DNA of 20,398 nt from Sphacelaria rigidula (GCA_964200075.2 CAXNAA020000533.1:1-20398); one strand, 5' to 3'. Counted from the first letter of the stretch, positions 11,001 to 20,027 are shown. The notes: generated by a model not told the origin, from the letters alone. Numbers and translations are program-made.

Positions 11001-14000
11001 ACCAGATGGCGACCACGGCGGTCGTTCCCGCTGCTGGTCGCGTTCGTCATAACCGGAGCCTCCACCGCTGCTGCCAACGGCACGGTGCCGCGAGGAATCT
11101 TGTCGAATAGGTATTGGGTTCGCGCCTCCTCCGCCTCCTCTACCCCCACGCTGCGACACCGATCCCAGGGACGGCGATGGCGGGGTCAACGCCGGGCGTG
11201 ACGGGATCCCCGCCTGCTGATGCTGATGCTGCTGCGCCCACCCGCTTTTCGAAACCACACCCGTTCCGCCACCGGTCCCCGCTCGATGGTGAAGGTAGTC
11301 TGCAGCGCCCATATGTCGGGGCAACGAATTCGGTGGTGTTTTGACGCGATTGCGCTGTTGCGTTGCCGATGCTGGCTCGCTGAAAGTCCGCGTGAACCTC
11401 GCGAACCTAGGGTCATCACCCACCCCTCTGCCTCGCGCATCCGCCCCCTGTGCGCCACCGCCACCTCCACCTCCCCACCGCCACCCCGCCAATGGCCACC
11501 AACTGCCTCGGTCATGCCCCTGCATCTGTCCCTGACCTTGCCTTGGCGTTGCGCCTTTTCCTTGCGGAGTAGCCCCTCGCCCCTCCGCGCCGCCGCGATC
11601 CAACCGCGTATGCACAGCGGACCCTCGCTGCTGCCGGAAACCGCCCGCCGCTTCCTGGACACGACCTTGTGCGGATTGGCCAGTGGCATTGCTGCCTTGG
11701 ACAGAGGGCTCCACGTCCCGGCCCTTGTCTCTCTCAGCACTCGCCCGTCGGTCGCCTCCTCCCGTCCCCCTGCTACCCGATGCCGCGACCGCCGGCGCGG
11801 GTGCCGTAACGGCTGCGAAGGGGGATTGTCCCCCTGAGGCGGGTTTTTGTCGAGCGTCGGAGCCCGCCGGGGGGTCGCCCCCGCCAGTATCCGACGAAGG
11901 AGAGATGGAGCGCAAAACGTCGCAATTGAAGAACTCGCGGAACGACGCGCGGTACTGGGGCTCGGGTACCAGCAAGCGGCAGAGGAGCTCGGCGCACGCC
12001 CTTCCCGCCCTCGGCACGCCCTCCGGCATCGGATAGTAGCCCTCGCGCGCGGGCGGGAGGGGCGCTCGGCGGATATTTGCTAGCAGTTGGATCTGCGGGA
12101 GGAGAAAGACGACAAGATAGGGAAAAAAAACGTATTTCACGCGCACATCTGGAGACTGAGCCCAATCGCCTCTGTGGGTATCTGTTGGCATGATACCTGA
12201 TTGACGGCACGTGTAACTCACTCGTTCGCATGCGAACGGTACCATGACTTGAAGTATCTCACCTTCGGTGGTTGGGCATCTTACTGCTTGCATGTATACC
12301 TGTTCGTCTGCTTTAGAGTACCTGATTTGCGCCTCCGAAGGGAGGCTTGCCGGCCAGCATCTCGAAGAGGATAGCACCCACGCTCCAGAGGTCCGATTTG
12401 GCGTCGTATTTTCGACCTTGCAAGATCTCCGGTGCCTGCATGTCGCCCATATTCAGTCGTTGTTCGGAGTCAGCCGGGAACAGCAGAGTTCACGAAGGCC
12501 GTAGCGTTACGAATGTATAATGGGGAAGGGATACGCAATGGACTACGGTTCCCGTCTTCATTTCTCAATACATTTGTGGCTAGAGACTTTATCCATTCGT
12601 GCGGAGTGCCAGTGGCACCTTGGAAGGCACGCCAGGCGCACCCACAAAGGAGAAAAGAATAACAAGAAAAAGGCATATGAAATAACACCTGTGATCCAAA
12701 AAAGATATCTCAGCGGCGCTCACACGAGTAGATACACGTAAGACCCGAAAAAACTGGGGAACACCCGTGTATGCCTCGAAAGTACAACGGTAAGTGCATG
12801 TTGACAATGAGAGCATTGTCCCAATATATATATATATATATATATAGCAACAGAGAGTGGGGTAGAACAAGAACGCCCACCATGTAGAGAGGGGACCCGC
12901 ATATAGTCTCCGCCATGGACGCCTGAGCAAGCTCACGGGCAAATCCGAAATCGGCTATTTTCAAGGTGGCGTCCAGTCCCTGCATGGTCAGCAGTAGATT
13001 CTGCGGTTTAAGATCCCGGTGAACCAAGTTCTTCGACCATAAGAAGTGCAGCCCAGAACCTGAGATGCGCAAATGGAAGGAATTTGCGTTGCCGACGCAC
13101 TCGTTGAAGTGGATCAAATGGGGAAGATAGGAAAGCACCTCTGACGTTTCAAGAAAAATCTGAAACAATCTCAACACGGAGAAACGAAGTCCTGCAAGCG
13201 TCTACAAGCCAAAACATCGAGTACCTTTTTTTTTGGTACCCAACAGGGTGAAATAACGTATCTAAAGTGCTTGACGAACAATAAGGTGCTCGCAACTTTT
13301 TACTGCCCACCAAGGTGAGTTCGTACGACGTTGTGAGTCGGCTACTATTACAGCGGGTCTGAGCCCGAACGATAGACCGCAGATCTGCGCGGTCGTTGAC
13401 GAACATCGAAAATAGAGAATGAATGATGACAATATCTTGCCGGCTGACCAGAAGGGATCTAGTTCAACGTTTTGTAGGTAGCAATAAGTATGCACGCAGT
13501 ACCCTGGACACGGCTTGGCTTCCAGCTCGGCTCTGTTCGTGACAAGTAAGGGATTGTGCTTGCGGGTTAACGATTCGTGGCCACTTTGGAAATATCCACG
13601 ACACTAAGCATTATCTCGCATGAACGTGAAGATCTTACCAATGGACACTACACTGCGTTTTCGTCTGATCTGTTCTGGACGCCGGTCTCCACCTTTTGGT
13701 ATAACATGTGGGCGCACCAGCCGGGGTCACACAGGAGGAGGGCCAACACAGGAGTTATTTCTTCTTTGTTTGTTCTAGTTCTCCACCTTCCTTCCGCGGT
13801 GCTTGCCTTTATTTTTCATCGCGAGAGGGGTTCAGCAGTCCCTTTCACTCGTCGACCATGAAGTCGAATTTTACTCTGTTCCCTCATCAATCGACCTCAC
13901 GGCGTCGTACCTAAGTGGCGCATGAAGTGTCTGACCGCATGCTCCGGTAGCCGTCCCTCTTTTCGTATCAGTGCCCTAAGGTCACCGCCAGCGAGATACT

Positions 14001-17000
14001 CCAGAACCAGATAAATATGTCGCTCTGTTTTCTGCTCCGAGGAGCATTTACATGGAAACGAGTGCATGCGAAGATTTACAAATGTTCGAAGTTGAGCAGA
14101 TTGACCTTACGCAAAGCACGGTAGTGCCCAATTTTTCTCAAGTATATCCCATGAAGGCCATCTCTGATCAAATACTGCCCCCTGCACTACAGCCTAATAA
14201 TAATAACAATACCGGTACAGCATCAAGACCAGAGGCTACTGGAGGTGTCACACCTCATGTGCACATTGAAAAAAAAACACCAATCGCCCCTGCCAGCGGC
14301 TGTAGCTGCATAGGTCATTTCGCTCCCAAACGAAACACATGAGCAACCGGAATAATCACGTCACACACCGCTGTTGTGTATCACACAGGGCCAACGCAAA
14401 AACGTTACCGGACCTTGATATCGTAGAGCTCGACGATGTTGCCATGACGATAGGTCTTCAAGATGGAAATCTCCGATTCTAAGTTTTCTTGCAGCTTGCC
14501 CTGTATTTGTCGAACAGAATGCACGCACAAACGATCATGCGCAATAGCACATCAGCGGGGGAAGCCTCAGCAATGTCCACATGACAACATTTTGCGTTTG
14601 TGGCAAGACGGTAAGGCGGCGATGATCAATGTTTTGGAACATGCGCAACACCCCACTTTGTAGCCGAGGGGTAGCCGCGGCCTACCATGTACTGTAAAGA
14701 CCTGCCATCACAGTTCTGGTTGATTGTTTGTCGAAAAATTCGAAGTATTTGCCACGAAAAACGCTGTGGTCAAATATAGACATGACCTAAGCGAATGACG
14801 CAAACCACCAGATTAAGAGGACTCGAAAGACGGGGCTTGTCTGGAAAAACTGGAGACTCGGAACTTCCACATCCCACCTGCATCCGAGCCCGGCTGATGG
14901 CTTTCATGGCGAACTCTCTCCGGGTGTCTCGGTGTCTGGCGAGAAATACCTGACGGAGCACGAGACGGAAAACGGATCAGAAAATTATTATTACTATTTT
15001 TTTCATCATTTCTGTACATTCGCCAGATCTCTCGGAACCGTGGCCTCAGACGTAGGCTCATCTTCCGATACGAGCTGGGCCTTACGCGGACTTGAGCTCT
15101 CAAGGCAATATATCATCGACACCGACGAGTTGGGCCGTGATCCGCGTATCGTATTAATCGTCTCACCAAGGGGAAGGTGCCCATCTGCTCCGAAGTCTGG
15201 GCCGATTCTTTCTCGTCGCACGTGTAAAGTGATTCCTACATCGTACGGAGATAGCGTCCATACTAAGGTCCATATGGAGCCCCGAACGATATATACAACG
15301 GATTACGATTTTAGTGTGGACATTCCCGGGAGCACGGGGAAGTGATCAATACCTTCACCTTCGCCTAACTTATCATTCATCTCGAGATATAGCGCACATA
15401 AGGTTATAGACTGAAATAAATATATTACGAGCTGAGGCACTAAATGCGCTAAATCTGGGCATCTCGTCTCAGTTTTTGAGAATTGAGCTTTGCAATTTCT
15501 TGCGGAGAATCACTAGTTCATGATGAAATCAAGCAGTCAGCCTTCTCTTTGTTCAATTTCTTGATTTTTTTTTGTTTTTTGGGAGAGTTTTAAGGGAAGA
15601 TGGACAATATTGTCGGACCTCATCTCAGTTTTTCAGCTAAACTTTGGAGCTATGATGTGAAAACTTAGCATGGAGAATCGCAAAGGCATGCTGAAGAAAA
15701 ATCTAAATCTAAATCGTCCTCCACTATTTCTTCTTTTTTTGGAGAAGTATGTGCGTTGTCGTGAAAACATCGTCTTCATACTAAAACGTCCTGAAAAAAG
15801 TGAACAAAAGTAAAAATCAACCTGTCTGACTTTATTTGGTTCATTATGGCCTAGATAGGTTCCACACAAAATTTCAACACCGAAGCACCAGACTTGCGCC
15901 GGTAAATGGCCTGCAAAATACTGTTCCAAATTTCGCCCGGCCCGACGTCTAAAACGCCCCGTCTAGGCTCAATTTTGAGAGTTGGACTTACAAATTTGGA
16001 ACGGAGAATCAGTAAGGCATGATGAAATCAAATAAAATCGGGACGGGAAGGTTTTATTCATGACTCAATTAGTGCCATTTTCCTGAAAACTGGGTAGTGA
16101 TTATCGCAATTAACTCATGACACGAATATATTTCCGCCCCGATTTTTTTCACCGTGTTCCCTTCTTTCTCCCGACCAATATGAAAGTCCAACTCTCAAAA
16201 TTGAGCCTAGACGGGACCTGCAAACCACACATTCGCGTCTGGGCCGGCCCAGCCCGTACCATCGTTGCTTTTCCTCAGAAGAGATGGATTTCTCATCGTC
16301 TCTTCTGAGACTCCAGAAAGAACAAAAACCTAACAAACGACATGACACCAAAATAAAAACGAGAAGGGGGGCGTCAAGGAAACAAAACAGAACTAGCGTC
16401 CCCGAGTTCACCGGGGTGAAGTACAAACGAATTTCTTAGATCTGTCAATCCAAGTATCCAGAAGAAAAAGGGAAAGAAGAAGAAAAGACGGAACAGACGA
16501 GATATTAGAATGGTCACCAAGCCGAGGTTCAACTCAACAACCCGGGGCGCCGTTATAGACAAACACCAAAGGTGTTCGAAAGATAACGCAGGCAAAAGGA
16601 GCAACCTAACCCTCGATAATTGGTTGCCAAAGCGCGTTGCTGTCTCTGCGCCTGATAACCGAACACCTGAAGCCACACAGAGCGGGGCGAAACGAGCGAA
16701 CCCGATAGAATGACGCCACGGGTAAACTGGGAAAATTGACCAAAATATTGAACCTAATTCGCGGAACGGTACGCGCATCACCATATTCACCACATGGGGC
16801 ATTCCGATCCGTGACACGCGGCATTTCACGTCGCGACGCCAAAAACCGGCGCGTGGTTTCATCGCCTGGAGGAACACTTTCCTCTGTGCTGAATACTGTC
16901 TTGAAGCAGATCCCGTGTGCCCGAGGGCTCACGGTCTGTCTCCGTTAGCGTTACGGTTGGGATTGGACTGGGTTGAGGGGAAAGTAAAAACTGGCGTAGG

Positions 17001-18888
17001 CAGGCGATCACTATATAGATGAGGCATCAGATCAACCTTGAAGATTGAGGGTCCCTATGCCGTCTGCCCCCGTGAGTGTATATGCATGGCGGGACAGACG
17101 TCGGCTGACGTCAACAGCAACACTGCGTACGTAGCCTATGCAGTCTGCCCAGCGAGTGCGTGTGCATAAAGAGACAAACGTGGGCCGACGTCAAAAAGAG
17201 CAAAACCTCGTTGGTGTAAGAAATCTCCAATGGCGCCGGGCTGGCCGTACTGGGGCACATTTTTCTGGGGGTAAATTGTTCGCGCGGTTGTATCACCCTG
17301 ACAGCACCATGATCACGTACACTTCTCTTGGCCGTCGGCCACTACTGTACGGTGCCGTGCATGACTATCGAAGTCCGTGGGATAGCTCTGGAGTGCATGC
17401 AATACGCAGTGGCAAAAAGAAAGGTACAGTTACAGTTCAAGAAAGATATCGTAACGTACGTACTGCATCAAGACTCGCCGCAAGGTATTAGACCTTTGCC
17501 GGTCTTGCACACTAGGATCAAGTACTTATAAAACCTCGGCGGGGTTTCCACTTCAAAATGATCGCTTTTTGAACAAGACGCATATTTTGTTCAGGAAAAA
17601 AACGCATCAAGGGTAAGGCCTACAACGTAACGGTAGTTATGTTTGGCGCATAGGTGAGGAATCGGGCCGTGGGCTCCTTCCTCCTCTCCCAATACCTTCT
17701 CACCGATCGCACCTAAAATCATCTCATTTGCATAATCTCAATCTTCTTACACATAGGATAACTCTGAGGCAAGTCGTCGCAATTTGTTCTGCCGGTTCTC
17801 GAGTTGTAGTGAACTTCATGGCGAGCTAGCTGTGTGGGTAATGATGCTGGCCGCGTGCTGAGGTACAGTCGATACAAATCGATCTCACTCAAGCAGCGCA
17901 CGGATTCGCGGGTTTCACGAGAGGTACGAGCAATGGCGTAGCGCTGAATACCAAGGGACAACACAAAACATATGGCGTAATACGATCACGCGCGCGCGCG
18001 CGCACACACACACACACACACACATCGCTCACGCCTGACCGGACCAGTACAGCACGTGAACCCCTTTAGTTAAGTCTCCAAGTTTCGTCCAACTGCCATC
18101 TACAGCCAGTGTTGGTGTATCGCACGATGCGTATTACATCCGTTGTAATATTTTTCTTCGATGTTATTTTCTTTCTTTGTTTTTCGTACCTTTACTTGGT
18201 AACTCCCTCCTTCACTACTGTACAAGTACTTGCTTGCCTCGTCCAGGTAGCAGTAGCTTCGTGCACGCGGTACGCGTTGAGCTCAACATCTCACCAGCAA
18301 CAGGAAATATCATCCTCAACATGGGGCCAATGTTCTTATTAGCGACATGCACCGTCTTTTACGCTACAGTAGCAGTGAAGGGTACAGAAGGGTACAGCCG
18401 AGTGACCGCCTGGACAACGGCAGTCAGGGAGAACAGACTCAACAACTTCGAAACGTCCGAGACGGTGACACTTGTCAGTCGCGGAGTATCGGCGACAGCC
18501 GATGCGAAACGACGGGTCAATTGTTTTCGTTATCATGGGGTAAGCCCTATCAAGCTCGCTGCAGGGATGGATAAAGCTTGGATTGGGAAATAACTTGGTG
18601 GTGTATCACCTACCAGCCCATCTACCCTGCTTGTTGCCGTCGTTTAGGACGAGGCGGCATCATGCGCGTAGACGCCAACTTGTATGTGTGACGTGTTTGC
18701 CTATTATAGCACCAACAGTACAGCGATGTTCCGTTGAAGCTCATGGGATGCTCACTAAGATGAAGTAAAATATTTCAATTGGGATACGGCACACCGCTTA
18801 GCGTTGCACACGTAACCACACTTACCGTGGCGAAAGAACCCTCGCCAAGGTGCCCCACCAGATTGAACTCTCCCACTGAACGGCTCAT
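4714..18888 (-). CDS. ATG1: ATG1/ULK-family autophagy-initiating Ser/Thr kinase, 12 exons, complete
   Basis: Predicted 1682-residue kinase that in known relatives starts autophagosome formation in complex with ATG13 and scaffold partners. Exons (minus strand): 18888-18826, 14949-14878, 14500-14414, 14031-13911, 13059-12881, 12435-12322, 12092-9639, 9206-9165, 8896-8695, 8466-7262, 5990-5793, 5025-4714. All introns are GT-AG, phases agree and the total is 5049 nt. Seen: glycine loop G15-x-G17, Lys37, Glu55, HRD 128-130, DFG 151-153, activation-loop Thr166 before CGSPLYM, APE 175-177, then a low-complexity linker with FVMV at 909-912, and C-terminal helical blocks. The string [17 protein letters not shown] and the LIR point to ATG1/ULK1/2 rather than other kinases. 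The start is the first ATG after an in-frame TAG, in context GCCATGA. The protein is longer than human ULK1 (about 1050 residues) because of low-complexity inserts. Exons 7-12 are less certain than the kinase exons. UTRs were not resolved. Confidence 0.92.
5026..5792 (-). other. ATG1 intron 11, 767 bp
   Basis: GTAAGA donor, CGATAACAG acceptor. It contains a purine-rich tract on the minus strand (about 5515-5550) and no recognisable gene. Confidence 0.8.
5793..5990 (-). CDS. ATG1: ATG1 exon 11
   Basis: 198 nt, residues 1514-1579, phase 0 at both ends. Acceptor GATCGCAG|GCC, donor TTACAG|GTAAGA. It opens with [16 protein letters not shown], which continues the GYEK helix of exon 10, passes through a Gly/Ala/Ser insert and ends [10 protein letters not shown]. 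An acidic residue followed by RTLQ before a final helix is the pattern I recall for ATG1 C-termini. Confidence 0.84.
5991..7261 (-). other. ATG1 intron 10, 1271 bp
   Basis: GTACGT donor, GATCGCAG acceptor. It carries the 246-bp inverted-repeat element at 6564-6809. No reading frame in it resembles a known protein. Confidence 0.8.
6564..6809. repeat. 246-bp element with 37-bp terminal inverted repeats (MITE-like)
   Basis: The arms at 6564-6600 and 6773-6809 match as reverse complements at 31 of 37 positions with no gap, and all six differences are transitions. The ends read AACCCTTT and AAAGGGTT. A GTGCAC pair nearer the centre adds inner symmetry. No target-site duplication is clear. It fits a short non-autonomous DNA transposon; a foldback transcript within the ATG1 pre-mRNA would follow from it. 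Confidence 0.65.
7262..8466 (-). CDS. ATG1: ATG1 exon 10: C-terminal domain with low-complexity inserts
   Basis: 1205 nt, from split codon 1112 to 1513. Acceptor ACACCCAG|GCG behind a T-rich tract, donor GAAAAG|GTACGT. Helical blocks at 1162-1191 ([20 protein letters not shown]), 1342-1375 ([14 protein letters not shown], then AERCRVELR) and 1480-1513 ([20 protein letters not shown]) resemble MIT-type repeats of ATG1 proteins. Between them lie poly-Ala (from about 1200), Pro/Ser-rich and Gly/Ser-rich inserts. Block order fits the family; the exact alignment is inference. Confidence 0.82.
8695..8896 (-). CDS. ATG1: ATG1 exon 9
   Basis: 202 nt, residues 1045-1111 plus one base. Acceptor CATTTTCAG|CTC, donor CGCAAG|GTGATT, phase 1 out. 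It begins [21 protein letters not shown], which finishes the helix from exon 8, and then turns Ser/Gly/Ala-rich. The phase-1 end fits exon 10, which starts with two bases of a split codon. A second strong donor (GTGAGC) lies 48 nt further on, but this frame meets TGA first. Confidence 0.68.
9165..9206 (-). CDS. ATG1: ATG1 exon 8: 42-nt small exon
   Basis: 14 codons, residues 1031-1044 ([14 protein letters not shown]), phase 0 at both ends. Acceptor CCGGCCAG|ATT, donor GCGCAG|GTAGGT. Joined with its neighbours it reads [22 protein letters not shown], one continuous amphipathic helix, which is the argument for calling so small an exon. The acceptor has a poor pyrimidine tract. Confidence 0.75.
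9207..9638 (-). other. ATG1 intron 7, 432 bp
   Basis: GTCTGT donor, CCGGCCAG acceptor. No gene or repeat seen. An alternative reading could place the exon 8 acceptor further upstream, but that would break the helix continuity. Confidence 0.7.
9639..12092 (-). CDS. ATG1: ATG1 exon 7: end of kinase domain and long low-complexity linker
   Basis: 2454 nt, residues 213-1030, phase 0 at both ends. Acceptor CTCCCGCAG|ATC, donor CTTCAG|GTCTGT. The first 55 or so residues (IQLLANIRR, then [14 protein letters not shown]) close the kinase C-lobe. The rest is an intrinsically disordered linker rich in Gly, Ser, Gln, Arg and Pro, with many short Gly runs. Less repetitive islands include a [14 protein letters not shown] stretch and the LIR at 907-912. 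The exon ends with [11 protein letters not shown], the first predicted helix of the C-terminal domain. The frame stays open for 818 codons despite a 13-G run near the 3' end. Confidence 0.88.
9993..10004 (-). other. ATG1: LC3/ATG8-interacting motif (LIR/AIM) FVMV in ATG1 linker
   Basis: Codons for Phe909-Val-Met-Val912, preceded by Ser-Asp-Asp and followed by Asp-Ser-Ser. This fits the rule aromatic-x-x-aliphatic with acidic residues in front. From memory, the ATG8-family binding motif of human ULK1 is the same DFVMV text, so this looks like a conserved anchor to ATG8 on the phagophore. It is the most sharply conserved patch in an otherwise low-complexity linker. Confidence 0.82.
12322..12435 (-). 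CDS. ATG1: ATG1 exon 6: APE motif and helix F
   Basis: 114 nt, residues 175-212, phase 0 at both ends. Acceptor CATGCAG|GCA, donor AATCAG|GTACTC. It starts at APEIL, continues [18 protein letters not shown] and ends in [10 protein letters not shown], the usual ULK C-lobe text. Confidence 0.93.
12436..12880 (-). other. ATG1 intron 5, 445 bp
   Basis: GTGGGC donor, CATGCAG acceptor. It contains the AT dinucleotide run at 12824-12846, about 35 nt from the donor. Confidence 0.82.
12824..12846. repeat. AT dinucleotide microsatellite
   Basis: Uninterrupted alternating A and T for 23 nt inside ATG1 intron 5. Confidence 0.95.
12881..13059 (-). CDS. ATG1: ATG1 exon 5: catalytic and activation loops
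   Basis: 179 nt. It completes Gly115 and codes to Met174. Acceptor CATCTCAG|GTT, donor TACATG|GTGGGC, phase 0 out. It holds HRDLKPQN (Asp130 the catalytic base, Asn135 for Mg), DFGFAR (151-156) and [10 protein letters not shown]. Thr166 aligns with the ULK1 activation-loop Thr180. All residues needed for catalysis are present. Confidence 0.94.
13060..13910 (-). other. ATG1 intron 4, 851 bp
   Basis: GTACGA donor, CATCTCAG acceptor, inserted in phase 1 of codon 115. No reading frame or repeat in it looks functional. Confidence 0.8.
13911..14031 (-). CDS. ATG1: ATG1 exon 4: hinge and C-lobe start
   Basis: 121 nt, residues 75-114 plus the first base of codon 115. Acceptor GGAGCAG|AAA, donor TTAG|GTACGA, so it ends in phase 1. 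The hinge reads [13 protein letters not shown], which matches ATG1/ULK kinases, and the exon ends in HFMRHL of helix alpha-E. Confidence 0.9.
14032..14413 (-). other. ATG1 intron 3, 382 bp
   Basis: GTCCGG donor, GGAGCAG acceptor. It contains a small palindrome at about 14234 (GAGGTGT-C-ACACCTC) and nothing else of note. Confidence 0.75.
14414..14500 (-). CDS. ATG1: ATG1 exon 3: alpha-C helix
   Basis: 87 nt, residues 46-74, phase 0 at both ends. Acceptor AAATACAG|GGC. The text [13 protein letters not shown] gives the alpha-C Glu55, and [12 protein letters not shown] is typical of the ATG1/ULK N-lobe. The chosen donor AAG|GTCCGG is weak at +3 to +6. A second GT (GTAACG) lies 5 nt downstream but would break the frame with exon 4. 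Confidence 0.87.
14501..14877 (-). other. ATG1 intron 2, 377 bp
   Basis: GTGGGA donor, AAATACAG acceptor. I see no gene or repeat in it. Confidence 0.8.
14878..14949 (-). CDS. ATG1: ATG1 exon 2: beta-3 lysine
   Basis: 72 nt, residues 22-45, phase 0 at both ends. Acceptor CCGTCAG|GTATTT, donor ATGCAG|GTGGGA. It carries the loop Val22 and the ATP-anchoring Lys37 in FAMKAI, the counterpart of VAIK. Confidence 0.88.
15465..16035 (+). repeat. Three degenerate copies of one repeat unit
   Basis: The block GGAGAATC, followed about 8 nt on by CATGATGAA or a close variant, occurs from 15504, 15672 and 16003. Each is preceded by a CTCA-T-rich-GAG text (15465, 15623, 15968). The first and third copies match best; the middle copy is more diverged. 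The third copy overlaps the left arm of the inverted-repeat element, so all three are probably remnants of the same family. Confidence 0.5.
15958..16215. repeat. 258-bp element with perfect 32-bp terminal inverted repeats (MITE-like)
   Basis: The arms at 15958-15989 and 16184-16215 are perfect reverse complements over 32 nt, starting CCCGTCTAGGCTC. Outside them, GC-rich text at about 15935-15950 and 16235-16252 is also roughly inverted, so the real ends may lie further out. Inside, a shorter pair, AAATCGGG and CCCGATTT, repeats the symmetry. No reading frame of note and no clear target-site duplication was seen. It fits a non-autonomous DNA transposon or its relic; a plain hairpin-forming repeat is the alternative. 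Confidence 0.65.
16274..16309. repeat. Perfect 11-bp stem hairpin
   Basis: CTCAGAAGAGA at 16274-16284 pairs with TCTCTTCTGAG at 16299-16309 over a 14-nt loop. It lies 59 bp outside the inverted-repeat element in intron 1 and may belong to it. Confidence 0.6.
17051..17210 (+). repeat. Diverged 80-bp tandem duplication
   Basis: 17051-17130 and 17131-17210 align without large gaps: CCTATGC, GTCTGCCC, GAGTG, TGCATA/TGCATG and GACGTCAA recur at the same offsets. The copies differ at many positions, so the duplication is old. The first copy contains the palindrome TGACGTCA at 17106-17113. Confidence 0.65.
17989..18024 (+). repeat. Compound microsatellite (CG)7(CA)11
   Basis: Seven CG units at 17989-18002 run directly into eleven CA units at 18003-18024, inside ATG1 intron 1. 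Such alternating purine-pyrimidine DNA can adopt Z-form. Confidence 0.95.
18826..18888 (-). CDS. ATG1: ATG1 exon 1: start and glycine-rich loop
   Basis: Codes residues 1-21, ending in LGEGSFAT, the first half of the nucleotide-binding glycine loop. The donor is ACG|GTAAGT, a near-consensus site, phase 0. Upstream in frame lies a TAG 13 codons before the ATG, so this ATG is the natural start unless an upstream coding exon joins in between. The next exon supplies the loop valine, giving GEGSFATV across the junction, which is what fixes this distant exon as part of the gene. Confidence 0.85.
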
Positions 18889-19805
18889 GGCTCCGATCCA
18901 GCGGACGCCTACACGACCCTACGCTTTCGAAAGCTCCGCGGGTTGCTGACTGCTTGAACCAGCTTATCCGAGACACCTGTCCGTCTGTCCCGTTCGAAAA
19001 TCTCCCATTTGCAGCTAAAGACGGTAGATGATGTTGCAGGGAGATGTCGTTGATCGTCTTGAAAATGGCCAAGGCTGTGAGTAGTTAGTAGCTGATGCTG
19101 TGGAGTAGACTGCCATGCACTCGTACTGCTGTATCGTTCTATAGCCTACAGCTTTCGATTGTTGCTGCGTTGTGGTACAGGTTGTCGTGAGCGGTCTTTT
19201 CTTTCTCCGTGGTCTACTAAAACCTTCTTGTGCGCAGGTGTAGGAGGTATTTCTACAGTATGCAAAGGTTTCACGTACACACGAAACAGAGTATACAACC
19301 TACACACTACGGCAGCTATCAAAAAACAACAAACTGTACGATAAGCAGACGGATTTAGTGGGCTGCTTACTTGTAAACTCAACGCAGACACCGAAAATGC
19401 GGAGCACGCTCGGAAGCAGGGAGTGCGACAGCAACTTTCTTCGGTAGGTGATGTCAATGTTCGCGTATACCTTGGCGTTATCTACTCAATCAAACTAATT
19501 AATGGGTTATTTTCCATGCGAAAAGACCTTTGCAAAAATCCTACTAGGAGGAGTATGGTTGGAGTATGTCATGCAAAAAACTTTCGACTTACAACTACCG
19601 GTACGAAGATTATTTGTTCTTGTACATCATTTCTTCAGCTTTACCCTGCACCTGTCTTCCATCCCTGTTGCTTCCATCCCTCTCTCCATTCCTCCCTCTG
19701 CCCATCCCCCCTATACTGAAGCTGTTGTTGTTGTCTCCACGTTATATACCTAGTACAGTCAGTAAAATTGTTGATATTGATCTTGTTCTCAGCAGCAGGC
19801 AGTTA

Positions 19806-19904
19806 GTTGTTGTTGTTGTTGTCGTTGTTGTTGTCGTTGTTGTTGTCGTTGTTGTTGTCGTTGTTGTTGTCGTTGTTGTTGTCGTTGTCGTTGTTGTTGT
19901 TGTT
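19806..19904 (+). repeat. GTT/GTC repeat with 12-bp higher-order unit
   Basis: Thirty-three consecutive triplets, each GTT or GTC. The middle section repeats GTTGTTGTTGTC five times in a row, so a 12-bp unit has been amplified on top of the triplet. It ends 152 bp upstream of the tRNA gene. Confidence 0.95.
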
Positions 19905-20020
19905 AAAAGGGTAAAAAAAAAACATAAAATAAAATCGGACATGGAAACAACGAAACAACTCACACGGACGCATGACAAGAGAAAGATGACGATTTTGATT
20001 TGTGTAAGCTATGATACGAA

Positions 20021-20027
20021 TATAAAT
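20021..20027 (+). promoter_or_regulatory. TATA-like box upstream of tRNA-Phe
   Basis: TATAAAT lies 30-36 nt before the mature tRNA 5' end. Plant tRNA genes often carry such a box, but in this AT-rich flank it could be chance. Confidence 0.4.

Larger units (their letters stand above)
14950..18825 (-). other. ATG1 intron 1, 3876 bp
   Basis: Longest intron, splitting the glycine loop between Thr21 and Val22, with GTAAGT donor and CCGTCAG acceptor. It is filled with repeats: degenerate copies and an inverted-repeat element at 15465-16215, a hairpin at 16274-16309, an 80-bp tandem duplication at 17051-17210 and a CG/CA microsatellite at 17989-18024. Reading frames up to 167 codons (16374-16877, minus) are present but match nothing I recognise. 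The repeats suggest growth by transposon insertion. Confidence 0.75.

Noticed and set aside
10641-11837. Plus-strand frames of 186 and 205 codons
   Set aside because: Antisense shadows of ATG1 exon 7, with no recognisable domain.
16374-16877. 167-codon minus-strand frame in ATG1 intron 1
   Set aside because: Phe/Leu/Arg-rich with no known domain; the Phe run comes from a purine-rich plus-strand stretch. It could be a transposon relic but nothing supports that.
17989-18024. Possible CRISPR or functional array
   Set aside because: It is a simple dinucleotide microsatellite; no repeat-spacer pattern exists anywhere in the window.
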